A DNA stretch of 64,000 bases from Exiguobacterium aurantiacum (lineage in GTDB: Bacteria > Bacillota > Bacilli > Exiguobacteriales > Exiguobacteriaceae), in contig NZ_CP101462.1 of NCBI RefSeq assembly GCF_024362205.1, positions 2,979,126-3,043,125 on the forward strand, in the 5' to 3' direction. Position numbers and translations under genes: made by a program. The stretch's first letter is position 1. Each line of letters starts with the position of its first letter. This document shows, in pieces, positions 50,691 to 60,220 of this stretch. The notes beneath the pieces were generated by a model. It made no database searches and was not told the origin of the DNA. It worked only from the letters and a program-made list of their open reading frames with translations.

Positions 50691-50978
50691 TTAACGCTCG
50701 TCTTTAGTTGTCATTTGACGGACAACGTCATCAGAGATCTTCATGAGACGCTCTGTTTCTTGAATCGCTTTAGGCTCAGCAGTGATGTTGAGAAGAACGT
50801 AGTGTCCTTCGCGCATCTTGTTGATTTCGTAAGCGAGACGACGTTTACCCATGTCTGTTGTTTTATCAACAGTACCACCGTTTTCAGTGATGACGTTGTT
50901 GAAGCGTTCGATTAAAGCTTTCTTCGCTTCCTCATCAACTGATGGACGGATAATGTAAAGAAGTTCGTATTTACGCAT
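50691..50978 (-). CDS. rpsF: Ribosomal protein bS6
   Basis: A 95-residue small-subunit protein that pairs with bS18. Start MRKYELLYIIRPSVDEEAKK and length are standard. It is the first gene of rpsF-ssb-rpsR, preceded by a leader with a hairpin that may bind the S6:S18 complex. Confidence 0.97.
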   Translation of the reverse strand: MRKYELLYIIRPSVDEEAKKALIERFNNVITENGGTVDKTTDMGKRRLAYEINKMREGHYVLLNITAEPKAIQETERLMKISDDVVRQMTTKDER

Positions 50979-51050
50979 TATCTTTCACCTCCTCTTGGAC
51001 TAACGGCTCCTACCGGTTGTAGGAGCAAGGAGCAAACAATTGTTTTACTC
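50979..51050 (-). promoter_or_regulatory. rpsF leader with probable S6:S18-binding hairpin
   Basis: On the minus strand a hairpin GCTCCTAC-AACC-GGTAGGAG is followed by CCGTTAGTCC and then the AGGAGG ribosome-binding site of rpsF. Leaders of this operon in many bacteria carry an S6:S18-binding element with a conserved CCG, and the position fits. Autoregulation is therefore expected, not shown. Confidence 0.55.
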
Positions 51051-51108
51051 ACGTCATAATATACTATCAAACTTCTGTTCATTTTACAATACGTTTCCGT
51101 AAAATGGC

Positions 51109-52209
51109 TTAAACGTTGAAACGGAACGTGACCACGTCGCCATCTTGGAAGACGTACTCTTTTCCTTCTGAGCGAAGCTTCCCTTGTTCTTTGACCGTCG
51201 TCATGTTGCCGGCAGCCGACAAATCTTCATACGAGACGACTTCGGCACGAATGAATCCACGCTCGAAGTCCGAGTGGATGACGCCCGCACATTGCGGGGC
51301 CTTCATGCCTTGCTTGAACGTCCAGGCGCGTACTTCTTTCTCGCCGGCCGTGAAGTATGTCGCGAGACCGAGTGTCGAGTAAGCGGCACGAATCAATTGA
51401 TCGAGACCTGACTCTTCGATACCGAGATCTTGCAAGAACTCAAGACGCTCTTCTGGTTCGAGTTCTGAGATTTCTTCTTCGATGCGGGCACAGATGACGA
51501 TCACTTTCGCCTCTTCTGTCGCTGCGTGTTCACGAACTGCTTGGACGTATGGGTTTTGATCGGCGTCGGCCACTTCGTCTTCACTGACGTTCGCGACGTA
51601 AAGCATCGGCTTCATCGTGAGCAGTTGGAAGTGTTTGACGATGGCAAGTTGATCATCTGTCAATTCAGCAACGCGAGCCGGGCGCTCTGATTCGAGGACG
51701 GCTTGAACGATTTCAAGCGCCTCGAGTTCTTGAGGTGCACCCTTATCTTTCGACTTGACCATTTTTTGGACGCGCGTGATGCGCTTCTCGACCAACTCAA
51801 GGTCGGCCAAAATCAATTCGAGGTTGATCGTCGTGATGTCATCGATCGGTGAGACTTTCCCTGCCACGTGCGTGATGTTGTCGTCTTCAAAGCAACGGAC
51901 GACTTGGCAAATCGCGTCGACTTCACGGATGTTGGCGAGGAACTTGTTTCCAAGTCCTTCTCCTTTTGAAGCACCTTTCACGATTCCAGCGATGTCTGTA
52001 AACTCAAATGCGGTCGGTACGGTCTTCTTCGGTTTGACAAGTTCTGTCAACCGGTCAAGACGCGCATCCGGTACTTCGACGACCCCAACGTTCGGGTCGA
52101 TCGTGGCGAACGGATAGTTGGCGGCCTCTACACCGGCTTGCGTGATGGCGTTAAATAATGTCGATTTCCCGACGTTCGGTAATCCGACGATTCCTGCTGT
52201 TAATCCCAC
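51109..52209 (-). CDS. ychF: Redox-responsive ATPase YchF (Obg family)
   Basis: A 366-residue Obg-related P-loop protein (Walker A GLPNVGKST) that hydrolyses ATP rather than GTP in studied relatives. It has a coiled-coil insertion (about 130-200) and a C-terminal TGS domain ending FRFNV. The gene begins with GTG at 52209, with GAGGAGG upstream. It interacts with the ribosome or proteasome-like partners in other species; its role is in stress physiology. A Noc-type binding site lies just upstream. Confidence 0.95.
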   Translation of the reverse strand: MGLTAGIVGLPNVGKSTLFNAITQAGVEAANYPFATIDPNVGVVEVPDARLDRLTELVKPKKTVPTAFEFTDIAGIVKGASKGEGLGNKFLANIREVDAICQVVRCFEDDNITHVAGKVSPIDDITTINLELILADLELVEKRITRVQKMVKSKDKGAPQELEALEIVQAVLESERPARVAELTDDQLAIVKHFQLLTMKPMLYVANVSEDEVADADQNPYVQAVREHAATEEAKVIVICARIEEEISELEPEERLEFLQDLGIEESGLDQLIRAAYSTLGLATYFTAGEKEVRAWTFKQGMKAPQCAGVIHSDFERGFIRAEVVSYEDLSAAGNMTTVKEQGKLRSEGKEYVFQDGDVVTFRFNV

Positions 52210-52230
52210 TTGTATTTCCTCCTCATCCGG

Positions 52231-52244
52231 CTTTCCCGGGAAAT
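52231..52244. promoter_or_regulatory. Probable Noc-binding site
   Basis: CTTTCCCGGGAAAT matches 13 of 14 bases of the Noc-binding sequence ATTTCCCGGGAAAT described in B. subtilis. It lies in the short space before ychF. As the window encodes Noc itself, occupancy is plausible. Confidence 0.6.
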
Positions 52245-52345
52245 GTTGATCCGTCTGTGGAGTGGGTACGTTCAGTACACCACACCGTCACATCCTTCAC
52301 AATTATAGTTAGTCCTCGATTAAACCGCAACTCACGGTTGTAACA

Positions 52346-52381
52346 TAGAGAAGAACGCCACTTATTCAGCGGCGTTCTCTT
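52346..52381 (-). terminator. Terminator of the mscS-DUF951 unit
   Basis: AGAACGCC-loop-GGCGTTCT hairpin followed on the minus strand by TCTCT; it overlaps the end of the DUF951 gene. Confidence 0.65.
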
Positions 52382-52565
52382 GTGGAAGTACTTTTTTCAA
52401 TCGCTTATCAAAATCTCGGCGCGGCATGAGTACACTCGCCCCGCATCCTTGACACTTGATACGAATGTCCATCCCGACCCGAGTCACCTGCCAACGGTTC
52501 GTTTGACAGGCATGTGGTTTCTTCATTTCTACAAAATCGTTCAACTCATACGATTTAGCCTGCAT
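52362..52565 (-). CDS. DUF951 protein
   Basis: A 67-residue protein of the DUF951 family (B. subtilis YyzM). The sequence contains LNDFVEMKKPHACQTNRWQVTRVGMDIRIKCQGCG, with a CQGC pair and another Cys that may bind zinc. Its function is unknown. It overlaps the end of the mscS-type gene by 11 bp, so it is translated with it. Confidence 0.85.
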   Translation of the reverse strand: MQAKSYELNDFVEMKKPHACQTNRWQVTRVGMDIRIKCQGCGASVLMPRRDFDKRLKKVLPQENAAE

Positions 52566-53493
52566 TTTCGGGCGCTCCTTTAGTCGATGTGGTTGGCGGC
52601 ATCATGACGGTCCGCGGATACGGAATCTCAATTCCGCGCTCATCAAGTCCGGCTTTCAACTCTTTATGCAAAATCCGTCCGGCCGCGAAGTGTTGCGTCG
52701 GTGGCACTTCGGCCATGAGACGATAGACGACTTCCGATGGTCCGAGCGACTGGACCCCAGCGAGCGTGATCGGCTCGATGAACAAGTCGTGGTACTTCTC
52801 TTCGACCGTCTTCGCGATCTCTTTCAACGCCTTCTCGACTTTACCCATGTCTTCTTCATAGGCGACACCGATATCGACGACCGCGACGCTATTCTCGAGC
52901 GAGTAGTTCGTCACTTGCATGATTTGTCCGTTCGGGATGATCGTCACTTGCCCGTTCAATCCCTTCAACTTTGTCGTCCGAATCCCGACTTCGATGACGG
53001 TCCCGTCGACTTGTTGATTCAAATTGACATAATCCCCGTTTTTGTATTGATTCTCAAAAATGATGAAGGCACCTGTAATGACGTCTTTTACCAAGTTTTG
53101 CGCGCCGAACGAGATGGCGAGACCGGCGACACCGGCCGATGCGATCAAACCGGCGATATTGACGCCGAACTGGCCGAGCACCGTCAAAATCATAATCAAG
53201 CCAAGGACGTACCGGATCGTGTTTTGGGCCAGTTTCGACAGTGTTTCATTTTGTCGTTGGGCGACGATATTATCTTCTTTGATTTTACGTAATGCGAACA
53301 CGCGTTGGACCATCGACGTCAAAATGCGTGACGCCACGTAAAGCGCCAAGATGATGAGCGCGACACCCGTCAATTTAATGCCGAGGCCGATCCACATCTC
53401 CGTGTCTTGGAAATAGGCGACGAACCGATTGACGTTATCAATCGTCTGGTCAGCCACCGTACTCAAGTCTGTTTCTGTATTTTGTGAAGCCAT
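52555..53493 (-). CDS. Small-conductance mechanosensitive channel (MscS family)
   Basis: A 312-residue membrane channel that opens under tension to release solutes after osmotic downshock. There are three hydrophobic segments near 32-58, 90-112 and 118-140, the last being the pore helix with Gly/Ala pattern (NIAGLIASAGVAGLAISFGAQNLVKD), followed by the MscS beta domain and C-terminal alpha/beta domain (about 140-290). It is the same type as the YkuT/YyaB-like genes close to oriC in related bacteria. It heads a two-gene unit with DUF951. Confidence 0.9.
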   Translation of the reverse strand: MASQNTETDLSTVADQTIDNVNRFVAYFQDTEMWIGLGIKLTGVALIILALYVASRILTSMVQRVFALRKIKEDNIVAQRQNETLSKLAQNTIRYVLGLIMILTVLGQFGVNIAGLIASAGVAGLAISFGAQNLVKDVITGAFIIFENQYKNGDYVNLNQQVDGTVIEVGIRTTKLKGLNGQVTIIPNGQIMQVTNYSLENSVAVVDIGVAYEEDMGKVEKALKEIAKTVEEKYHDLFIEPITLAGVQSLGPSEVVYRLMAEVPPTQHFAAGRILHKELKAGLDERGIEIPYPRTVMMPPTTSTKGAPENAG

Positions 53494-53662
53494 TTTGTCA
53501 CCTCTAAAGTCATAGATTCTAACCCATCAAACCATAATTGACGACTTTTCTCAAACCCTACATCCGGACGTTATAAGTTTCGACGTTCCGGGAATGGGAT
53601 AATACGGTGTCATTCCGCAATTGCAACTAGACGCAGGCAGCTTAGAAGAGAGGATGAGATTC

Positions 53663-54289
53663 ATGCCGTTTCGCCTAAAACCTCATAAACCATACTCTTT
53701 CTTCATCGAACATACCGAACGGAGTGGATCCAAGCTCTTCGCCGATCAACTGCACGACCAATTGGCGAAAGAGACACATCGTCCGATCGTCCTCGTTTGT
53801 ATCGGCTCCGACCGTTCAACCGGCGACTCCCTCGGACCGCTCGTCGGCACGTTCCTCGAAGAACGATCCGTCCGCAATATCCATGTCTACGGGACACTGA
53901 CGAAACCGGTTCATGCCTTGAACCTCGTCGAGACGCTCCATGAGATTCAGACGCGATTCCACCGTCCCCTCATCATCGCAGTCGACGCCTGTCTCGGCCG
54001 ATTGTCGAGTGTCGGGTACATCTTCTTTTCGGAAGGTCCGCTCGCTCCTGGCGCCGGTGTCCAAAAAGAACTCCCTTCGGTCGGTGAGTACAATATTAAA
54101 GCCGTCGTCAACGTGAGCGGTTTTATGGAAATGATGATTTTGCAAAACACGCGTTTACATCTCGTCTATGAGTTGGCCCGTTTCATCACAGACGGTTTCG
54201 CCGAATTCGACTCCCGAATCGGACGGCTCCATCAAGAAGAAGCGGCCATTACTCGGCTGCGTCAATCTCGCGACGAATCGAAATCTTGA
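53663..54289 (+). CDS. yyaC: YyaC-family putative spore-protease-like protein
   Basis: A 208-residue member of the YyaC family, related to spore maturation protease folds. Visible family parts are LVCIGSDRSTGDSLGPLVG (about 45-63), HVYGTLTKPVHALNL and IIAVDACLGRLSSVGYIFFSEGPLAPGAGVQKELPSVGEYNI. The start is ATG 53663 with GAGAGG upstream. It sits next to parB as in sporulating Bacillus, yet no other sporulation gene is seen here. Its last 28 bp overlap the 3' end of the convergent parB gene. Confidence 0.85.
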   Translation: MPFRLKPHKPYSFFIEHTERSGSKLFADQLHDQLAKETHRPIVLVCIGSDRSTGDSLGPLVGTFLEERSVRNIHVYGTLTKPVHALNLVETLHEIQTRFHRPLIIAVDACLGRLSSVGYIFFSEGPLAPGAGVQKELPSVGEYNIKAVVNVSGFMEMMILQNTRLHLVYELARFITDGFAEFDSRIGRLHQEEAAITRLRQSRDESKS

Positions 54290-55044
54290 GGCGATAAGAG
54301 CGTCAACAGATGCTCCAAGTCGTCTTGCGAGAAATACTTCAGCTCAAGCACGCCCCCTTTTCGACGTGGGCGAATCGACACATCCATTTGAAGACGTTCC
54401 GCCAGCACCGCCTCGACGGCTTCCACGTCGGCGTCTGAGCGCTTGAGCGTCTTTTTTTCAATGCGTTCTTTCTGTAAGTAGCGCTCAAGCCGTCGGACCG
54501 TCCACTGCTCAGCGATAACGCGACGAGCGATCTGTTCCATCGCCTGAACGGATTTCATGCCGGTGATGGCACGGGCATGTCCCATCGTCAACTCACCCAC
54601 CATGACCGCATGTTGGACCGCACTCGGCAAACGGAGCAGTCTCAGGCTGTTCGTCACGTGGCTCCGACTTTTCCCGACGCGTTCAGCGAGCTGTTGCTGG
54701 GTCAACCCGAGCGTCTGCATCAACTGTTCGTAGGCGAGCGCCTCCTCGATCGCATTCAAGTCGGCGCGTTGGATGTTTTCAATCAAAGCGAGTTCCATGA
54801 CGCGGTCCGAGTCAGCCGTGACGATCAACGCCGGGATATCCGTCTTGCCGGCCAATTGTGCGGCTTGAAACCGGCGTTCTCCGGCGATGATCTCATAAAA
54901 CCCGCTCGCTTTACGGACGACGATGGGTTGCAACACGCCATAGCGTTCAATCGATTGCCTGAGCTCGTCTAACTTCTCTGGTTCAAATTGCTTTCGAGGT
55001 TGATTCGGGTTCGGGCGAATGTGTTTGATCGGTAACCGTTCCAT
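54262..55044 (-). CDS. parB: Chromosome-partitioning protein ParB (Spo0J)
   Basis: A 260-residue CTPase/DNA-clamp protein that loads at parS sites and organises the origin region. It has the N-terminal CTP-binding fold (IRPNPNQPRKQFEPEKLDELRQSI; GERRFQAAQLAG, residues about 60-72), the helix-turn-helix for parS (QQLAERVGKSRSHVTNSLRLLRLP) and a C-terminal dimerisation domain. The partner ATPase soj (parA), which normally lies between noc and parB, is missing: only 45 bp separate the two genes. Confidence 0.93.
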   Translation of the reverse strand: MERLPIKHIRPNPNQPRKQFEPEKLDELRQSIERYGVLQPIVVRKASGFYEIIAGERRFQAAQLAGKTDIPALIVTADSDRVMELALIENIQRADLNAIEEALAYEQLMQTLGLTQQQLAERVGKSRSHVTNSLRLLRLPSAVQHAVMVGELTMGHARAITGMKSVQAMEQIARRVIAEQWTVRRLERYLQKERIEKKTLKRSDADVEAVEAVLAERLQMDVSIRPRRKGGVLELKYFSQDDLEHLLTLLSPQDFDSSRD

Positions 55045-55072
55045 CCTGATTCCTCCATTCCATCTGATTGCT

Positions 55073-55113
55073 ACAAAAAAAGCACGGGCTCACTTTTGTG
55101 GCCGTGCTTTTGG
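55073..55113 (-). terminator. Terminator of noc
   Basis: A hairpin AAGCACGGCCAC-loop-GTGAGCCCGTGCTT (with mispairs) followed on the minus strand by seven T; it overlaps the last codons of noc and separates it from parB. Confidence 0.75.
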
Positions 55114-55968
55114 GATGCGAATCCGAATTTCAACAAATTCTTCTTCATCGACTTCCTCGGTTTGGACTTCGATGCCGGTTTTGCCGATCAAACTGATCGA
55201 GTCCCGGATCGTATTGATGGCGATTCGCGTGTCTCTGGCGAAACTTTTCGTCCGACGGCGTTGCTTTTTCGGTTTCCGTTTCTCTTCTTCAATCGGAGTC
55301 GTCAAAAATTCGACGCGTTCTTCCGTCTCTTTGACGTTAAAGTCTTGTTCTAAAATCTCCATGAGCACCTGGATTTGAAGACCGGACTCTTTGAGCGGCA
55401 AGAGCGCTCGGGCGTGACGTTCATTAATTTGGCGGTTACGCAAACATTGCTTCACATCTTCCGGTAGTTTCAACAGACGCAATTTATTGGCAATCGTCGA
55501 CTGACTCTTCCCAAGACTCTTCGCAAGCGCGGCTTGCTTCAACCCATTCATGGCGAGGAGACGGTCATACGCCTCCGCTTCCTCGATTGGACTGAGCTGT
55601 TCCCGCTGCAAATTTTCAATCAGCGCCAAAGCAGCCGTCGTATCGTCATCCATCTCCCGAACAATGGCTGGAATGACGGACCACCCGAGTGACTTGACAG
55701 CCCGGAAACGGCGCTCCCCGGCGATAATCTCGTAGCGGTCCCCTTCTGCCTTACGAACGACGATCGGTTGTAAGAGACCATGCTCATCAATCGTGACGGC
55801 CAATTCTTCGATTTTAGCCGGCTCGAATACTTTACGTGGTTGATAACGGTTCGGTAGAAGCATCGATAAGGCGATTTCTTGGACAGCGTCATTCGGTTTG
55901 ACTTCTGCCAGCTCCGTAACGGCTACTTCCGGTCGATTTCCGAACAGTTTAGCAAATGTTTTCTTCAA
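55090..55968 (-). CDS. noc: Nucleoid occlusion protein Noc
   Basis: A ParB paralogue of about 292 residues that binds Noc sites over the chromosome and the membrane, blocking division over the nucleoid. The sequence has the ParB-like CTP-binding GERRFRAVKSLGW, the HTH KQAALAKSLGKSQSTIANKLRLLKLP, and a short amphipathic N-terminus (KKTFAKLFG) typical of the membrane anchor. The start is TTG 55968 with GAGGGGTG upstream. It is placed immediately after rsmG, as in B. subtilis, but soj is absent. Confidence 0.93.
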   Translation of the reverse strand: MKKTFAKLFGNRPEVAVTELAEVKPNDAVQEIALSMLLPNRYQPRKVFEPAKIEELAVTIDEHGLLQPIVVRKAEGDRYEIIAGERRFRAVKSLGWSVIPAIVREMDDDTTAALALIENLQREQLSPIEEAEAYDRLLAMNGLKQAALAKSLGKSQSTIANKLRLLKLPEDVKQCLRNRQINERHARALLPLKESGLQIQVLMEILEQDFNVKETEERVEFLTTPIEEEKRKPKKQRRRTKSFARDTRIAINTIRDSISLIGKTGIEVQTEEVDEEEFVEIRIRIPKARPQK

Positions 55969-55989
55969 CGTCGGCACCCCTCTATGTAA

Positions 55990-56023
55990 AAAATAAGCAG
56001 ATTCCACTACCGGAATCTGCTTT
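55990..56023 (-). terminator. Terminator of the mnmE-mnmG-rsmG unit
   Basis: AAGCAGATTCC-loop-GGAATCTGCTT followed on the minus strand by ATTTTTT, between rsmG and noc. Confidence 0.85.
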
Positions 56024-56024
56024 T

Positions 56025-56040
56025 AGTTTCACGTGAAACA
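56025..56040. promoter_or_regulatory. parS site
   Basis: AGTTTCACGTGAAACA matches the ParB-binding consensus TGTTTCACGTGAAACA at 15 of 16 positions. It lies between rsmG and noc, a few bases past the rsmG stop codon. Confidence 0.85.
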
Positions 56041-56047
56041 CGATCAC

Positions 56048-56764
56048 TCAGATTAGCGGCTCTTTCGCCGGGGTACCCGCTTTACGTGGATATTTCCCAG
56101 GCGTTTTTCGTAATTTATCTACAATTACGATATTACGCTCACTCATCTCTCCTGGCAATAGGAACTGGTGTGTCGTTTTTACTTTCCCGCCGAGCACGGC
56201 CAAGGCGTTTTTCGCATCGACAAGCTCGTCCGAAACTTTCGCTGCTTTGAGCGCTACGAACGTTCCGCCGACTTTCGCGAGCGGCAAACAGTACTCGGCG
56301 AGCACCGTCATCCGGGCAACCGCACGGGCAGTCACGACATCAAATTGTTCACGAAATTTTTTATTTTTTCCAAACTCTTCGGCGCGTCCGTGATGGAACG
56401 CGACACCTTCTAATCCGAGCGCGAGCGCGAGTTCGTTCAAGAATGTGATGCGCTTGTTGAGCGAGTCGATAATCGTCACGTGAAGGTGCGGGAATAGAAT
56501 TTTGAGCGGCAAGCTCGGGAACCCAGCCCCGGCACCGACGTCACATACGGTCTCGACGTTTGAGAAATCGAAATGGAACGCCGCGCTGAGCGAGTCGTAG
56601 AAATGCTTCAAATACACTTCTTCTTTGTCTGTGATCGCCGTCAAATTCATCTTCTCATTCCACTCGACGAGCATCTCGAAATACAGTTCGAACTGAGCGA
56701 GTTGTTTCTCGCTCAATTCGAACCCTTCTGCCTGTAACGCCTCAATAAATTGGGATTGGTTCAT
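56048..56764 (-). CDS. rsmG: 16S rRNA guanine527 N7-methyltransferase RsmG
   Basis: A 238-residue methyltransferase that modifies G527 of 16S rRNA; loss gives low-level streptomycin resistance in other bacteria. The SAM-binding motif is [14 protein letters not shown], and VTARAVARM follows. The ATG at 56764 is 4 bp after the mnmG stop codon, with GTGGAGTGA upstream; the longer frame to 56809 overlaps mnmG. Confidence 0.95.
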   Translation of the reverse strand: MNQSQFIEALQAEGFELSEKQLAQFELYFEMLVEWNEKMNLTAITDKEEVYLKHFYDSLSAAFHFDFSNVETVCDVGAGAGFPSLPLKILFPHLHVTIIDSLNKRITFLNELALALGLEGVAFHHGRAEEFGKNKKFREQFDVVTARAVARMTVLAEYCLPLAKVGGTFVALKAAKVSDELVDAKNALAVLGGKVKTTHQFLLPGEMSERNIVIVDKLRKTPGKYPRKAGTPAKEPLI

Positions 56765-56768
56765 CGTT

Positions 56769-58655
56769 TCACTCCACTGTCGCGTATTGTCCTTGCTCGA
56801 TATAGACAAGAAGGATTGAAACGTCCGCCGGGTTTACCCCGGAAATACGTGACGCTTGTCCAATCGAGAGCGGACGAACTTGTTTTAGTTTTTGTTTCGC
56901 TTCCGTCGCCAAACCACCGATTGCATCGTAGTCGAGTTTCTCCGGAATCCGTTTTTCTTCCATCCGACGCATCTTCTCGACTTGCTCGAGCTGCTTCGAG
57001 ATGTAGCCTTCGTATTTCACTTGAATCTCAACTTGCTCCGCCACTTCGAATGGTACCTCGATTGGCGCCGGTGCAAAGCGTGTGAGTGTCGCATACGTCA
57101 CTTCTGGCCGCTTCAACAAAATGCTGGCATGCGTCGCTTCCTTGAGCGGGTTCGCGCCTACTTCTTCAAGCACAGCGTTCACTTCTGCCGACGGTTTGAT
57201 GACGAGTCCATTGAGGCGCTTCACTTCCGCTGCGATGGCCGCTCGTTTGTCTTCAAGGTGGGCATGACGCTCCGGTGACAATAGACCGACTTCATGGCCG
57301 ATATCACTCAAGCGAAGATCCGCATTGTCGTGGCGCAGGAGCAACCGATACTCGGCACGTGATGTGAGCAAGCGGTACGGCTCGTTCGTCCCTTTCGTCA
57401 CGAGGTCGTCAATCAAGACGCCGATATACGCCTGTGAGCGGTCCAAGATGACCGGCTCTTTGCCGAGCACTTGGCATGCGGCGTTGATTCCGGCCATGAT
57501 GCCTTGGCCAGCCGCTTCTTCGTAGCCGCTCGTCCCGTTGATTTGACCGGCCGTGAACAGTCCGCCGATCGTCTTCGTCTCGAGTGTCGGCCAAAGTTGC
57601 GTCGGCACGACCGCATCGTATTCGATCGCGTATCCAGGGCGCATCATCTCTGAGTTCTCAAGTCCCGGGATCGTCCGGAGCATTTGGTGCTGGACGTCTT
57701 CCGGCATACTCGTCGAGAAGCCTTGGACATAAATCTCTTCCGTGTCGCGACCTTCCGGCTCGAGGAAGATTTGGTGACGCGGTTTATCGTTAAAGCGAAC
57801 GACTTTATCTTCAATCGATGGGCAATAACGCGGGCCCGTCCCTTTGATTGCACCTGAGTACATCGGCGAACGATGCAAGTTCTCATCGATCAACTGGTGT
57901 GTCCGCTCGCTCGTGTAGGTGAGCCAACATGGAATTTGTTCGATTGGATCGAGATCTTTCGATGTGTACGAGAACAGCGACGGATTGTCGTCCCCTGGTT
58001 GAATCTCTGTCTTCGAGTAGTCGATCGTCTTGCCGTCGATTCGTGGCGGTGTCCCCGTCTTGAAACGAACGAGTTCGAGGCCGAGCTCTTCTAAATGCTT
58101 CGACAATTCGACCGAAGGCATCTGGTTGTTCGGACCGCTCTCATATGATAATTCGCCGATGATGATTTGGCCGCGCATGAATGTACCCGTCGTGACGATG
58201 ACCGCTTTCGAGCGGTACTCCGAACCGGTATTCGTGACGACGCCGGCGACTTTTCCGTCTTCGATGAGAAGTCGTTCGACGAGCGCTTGACGAAGCAATA
58301 AGTTCGGTTCGTCTTCAAGCACTTTCTTCATATGATTTTGGTATTGGAATTTGTCCGCCTGCGCCCGTAATGCGCGCACCGCTGGACCTTTCGATGTGTT
58401 GAGCATCTTCATTTGAATATACGTCGCATCGATCGCTTTCGCCATCTCACCGCCGAGGGCGTCGATTTCACGAACGACAATCCCTTTTGCGGGACCTCCG
58501 ATCGATGGGTTGCAGTACATGAATCCGACCATATCCGGATTCATCGTGAGCATCGCCGTTTTCGCGCCCATGCGCGCCGAAGCGAGTGCCGCCTCGATCC
58601 CCGCATGACCGGCTCCGATGACGATGACATCAAATTCGCCTGCCGTGTAAGCCAT
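56769..58655 (-). CDS. mnmG: tRNA wobble-uridine modification enzyme MnmG (GidA)
   Basis: A 628-residue FAD protein that with MnmE forms the carboxymethylaminomethyl group on U34 of tRNAs. The FAD motif [20 protein letters not shown] is at residues 12-31; the segments [31 protein letters not shown] and [21 protein letters not shown] are hallmarks. It lies 15 bp after mnmE and directly before rsmG. Confidence 0.97.
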   Translation of the reverse strand: MAYTAGEFDVIVIGAGHAGIEAALASARMGAKTAMLTMNPDMVGFMYCNPSIGGPAKGIVVREIDALGGEMAKAIDATYIQMKMLNTSKGPAVRALRAQADKFQYQNHMKKVLEDEPNLLLRQALVERLLIEDGKVAGVVTNTGSEYRSKAVIVTTGTFMRGQIIIGELSYESGPNNQMPSVELSKHLEELGLELVRFKTGTPPRIDGKTIDYSKTEIQPGDDNPSLFSYTSKDLDPIEQIPCWLTYTSERTHQLIDENLHRSPMYSGAIKGTGPRYCPSIEDKVVRFNDKPRHQIFLEPEGRDTEEIYVQGFSTSMPEDVQHQMLRTIPGLENSEMMRPGYAIEYDAVVPTQLWPTLETKTIGGLFTAGQINGTSGYEEAAGQGIMAGINAACQVLGKEPVILDRSQAYIGVLIDDLVTKGTNEPYRLLTSRAEYRLLLRHDNADLRLSDIGHEVGLLSPERHAHLEDKRAAIAAEVKRLNGLVIKPSAEVNAVLEEVGANPLKEATHASILLKRPEVTYATLTRFAPAPIEVPFEVAEQVEIQVKYEGYISKQLEQVEKMRRMEEKRIPEKLDYDAIGGLATEAKQKLKQVRPLSIGQASRISGVNPADVSILLVYIEQGQYATVE

Positions 58656-58670
58656 AGTTGTTCCTCCTTA

Positions 58671-60053
58671 TTATTTCCCAAGACAAAACTGTGAAAAGAG
58701 TTGATCAATCAAACTTTCTTGGACGGTATCCCCATTGATTTCACCAAGCGTATCCCACGCCCGACGTAAATCGATTTGGACCATATCGATCGGCAAATTC
58801 ATGACGGCACTTCCGAGCGCCTCATCGATTTGTTCGATCGTCCGTTTGATGAGTTGAATGTGTCGTGCGTTCGAGATATATGTCATATCCTGTGATTCGA
58901 CGCCCTTGGCGAAGAACAAGTTCGAAATCGCCTTCTCCAAGGCGTCGATTCCCTCTTCCAATAAGAGAGACGTCGCCACGATCGGGCGACCTGCCGCTAG
59001 TTTCTCCAGCTTAGAAGAATCCATACTTTGTGGCAAGTCCGTCTTATTGATGATGATGATCGCATTCATGCCAACAATCGCCTCGAAAAGCGCCTCATCC
59101 TCGACCGTCAGACCTTCGTGTCCGTTCAAGACGAGCAAAATCAAGTCAGCGCCCGCGAGCGCCTTGCGCGACTTCTCGACACCAATCCGCTCGACGATAT
59201 CTTCCGTCTCTCGAATCCCGGCCGTGTCAATCAACTTGAGTGGAACGCCTTTGACGTTCACATATTCTTCAATCGTATCGCGCGTCGTACCAGCGATTTC
59301 CGTGACGATCGCTTTCGTCTCTTGCACGAGCGTGTTCATGAGCGAAGACTTGCCGACGTTCGGTCGACCGATAATCGCTGTCGCGAGCCCTTCACGTAAA
59401 ATCTTGCCTTGTCGCGCCGTCTCAAGTAACTGCTCGAGTACGCGTTTGACTTCGCCCGCCTTGTCTTCGACGATGGCTTGGGTCATCTCTTCGGCATCGT
59501 ATTCCGGATAGTCGATGTTGACCTCGACCGCCGCAATCGTCTCAAGCAATAGTTGACGCAACTCGCGGACGAGCCGTGACAAACGTCCTTCCATCTGTGA
59601 CATGGCCACGTTCATGGCTCGATCCGTTTTAGCACGAATCAAGTCCATGACCGCCTCTGCTTGCGATAAATCGATGCGTCCATTCAAAAAGGCGCGTTTC
59701 GTGAACTCGCCGGGTTCTGCCAAGCGGATGTCCGGTTGTTCAAGAATCAGTTCGAGGACACGATTGACCGCGACGATTCCTCCGTGGCAATTGATTTCAA
59801 CGACGTCTTCTCGCGTGAACGTCTTCGGTGCGCGCATGATGCTCACCATGACTTCATCGACGACCTCGTCCGTGCCAGGACGTTTCAATTTTCCGTAATG
59901 GATTGTATGTGACTCCACTTCCGTCAAATCTTTCCCAGAAAACACATGGGCCACCGTCTCGACGGCGCGGTCACCGGACAAGCGGACGATTCCGATTGCC
60001 CCTTCACCCATCGGCGTCGAAATCGCCGTAATCGTGTCAAACTCTAGCATCAT
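58671..60053 (-). CDS. mnmE: tRNA modification GTPase MnmE (TrmE)
   Basis: A 460-residue GTPase partner of MnmG. The N-terminal tetrahydrofolate-binding domain (about 1-120), helical domain and G domain with [20 protein letters not shown] and NKTD are visible; the C-terminus ends FCLGK with the conserved Cys. The start could be ATG 60053 or the next codon ATG 60050; GGGAGGG lies 5 or 8 bp upstream. It is first in mnmE-mnmG-rsmG. The KhpB/Jag gene, normally just before it, is absent. Confidence 0.96.
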   Translation of the reverse strand: MMLEFDTITAISTPMGEGAIGIVRLSGDRAVETVAHVFSGKDLTEVESHTIHYGKLKRPGTDEVVDEVMVSIMRAPKTFTREDVVEINCHGGIVAVNRVLELILEQPDIRLAEPGEFTKRAFLNGRIDLSQAEAVMDLIRAKTDRAMNVAMSQMEGRLSRLVRELRQLLLETIAAVEVNIDYPEYDAEEMTQAIVEDKAGEVKRVLEQLLETARQGKILREGLATAIIGRPNVGKSSLMNTLVQETKAIVTEIAGTTRDTIEEYVNVKGVPLKLIDTAGIRETEDIVERIGVEKSRKALAGADLILLVLNGHEGLTVEDEALFEAIVGMNAIIIINKTDLPQSMDSSKLEKLAAGRPIVATSLLLEEGIDALEKAISNLFFAKGVESQDMTYISNARHIQLIKRTIEQIDEALGSAVMNLPIDMVQIDLRRAWDTLGEINGDTVQESLIDQLFSQFCLGK

Positions 60054-60220
60054 CTTTCCCTCCCATACTTCTTACTACTTCCTCTATCTTATGCATAACG
60101 CACCTACTATACACGATATTTGTCTCGAACGAAAGAGTCCGACCTCTCGAGCCGCGCTTGCATTTCAGGGAATTACTTTAGTACAATAAAGGAATATATT
60201 CCCATGGAGGACGTGATGAA

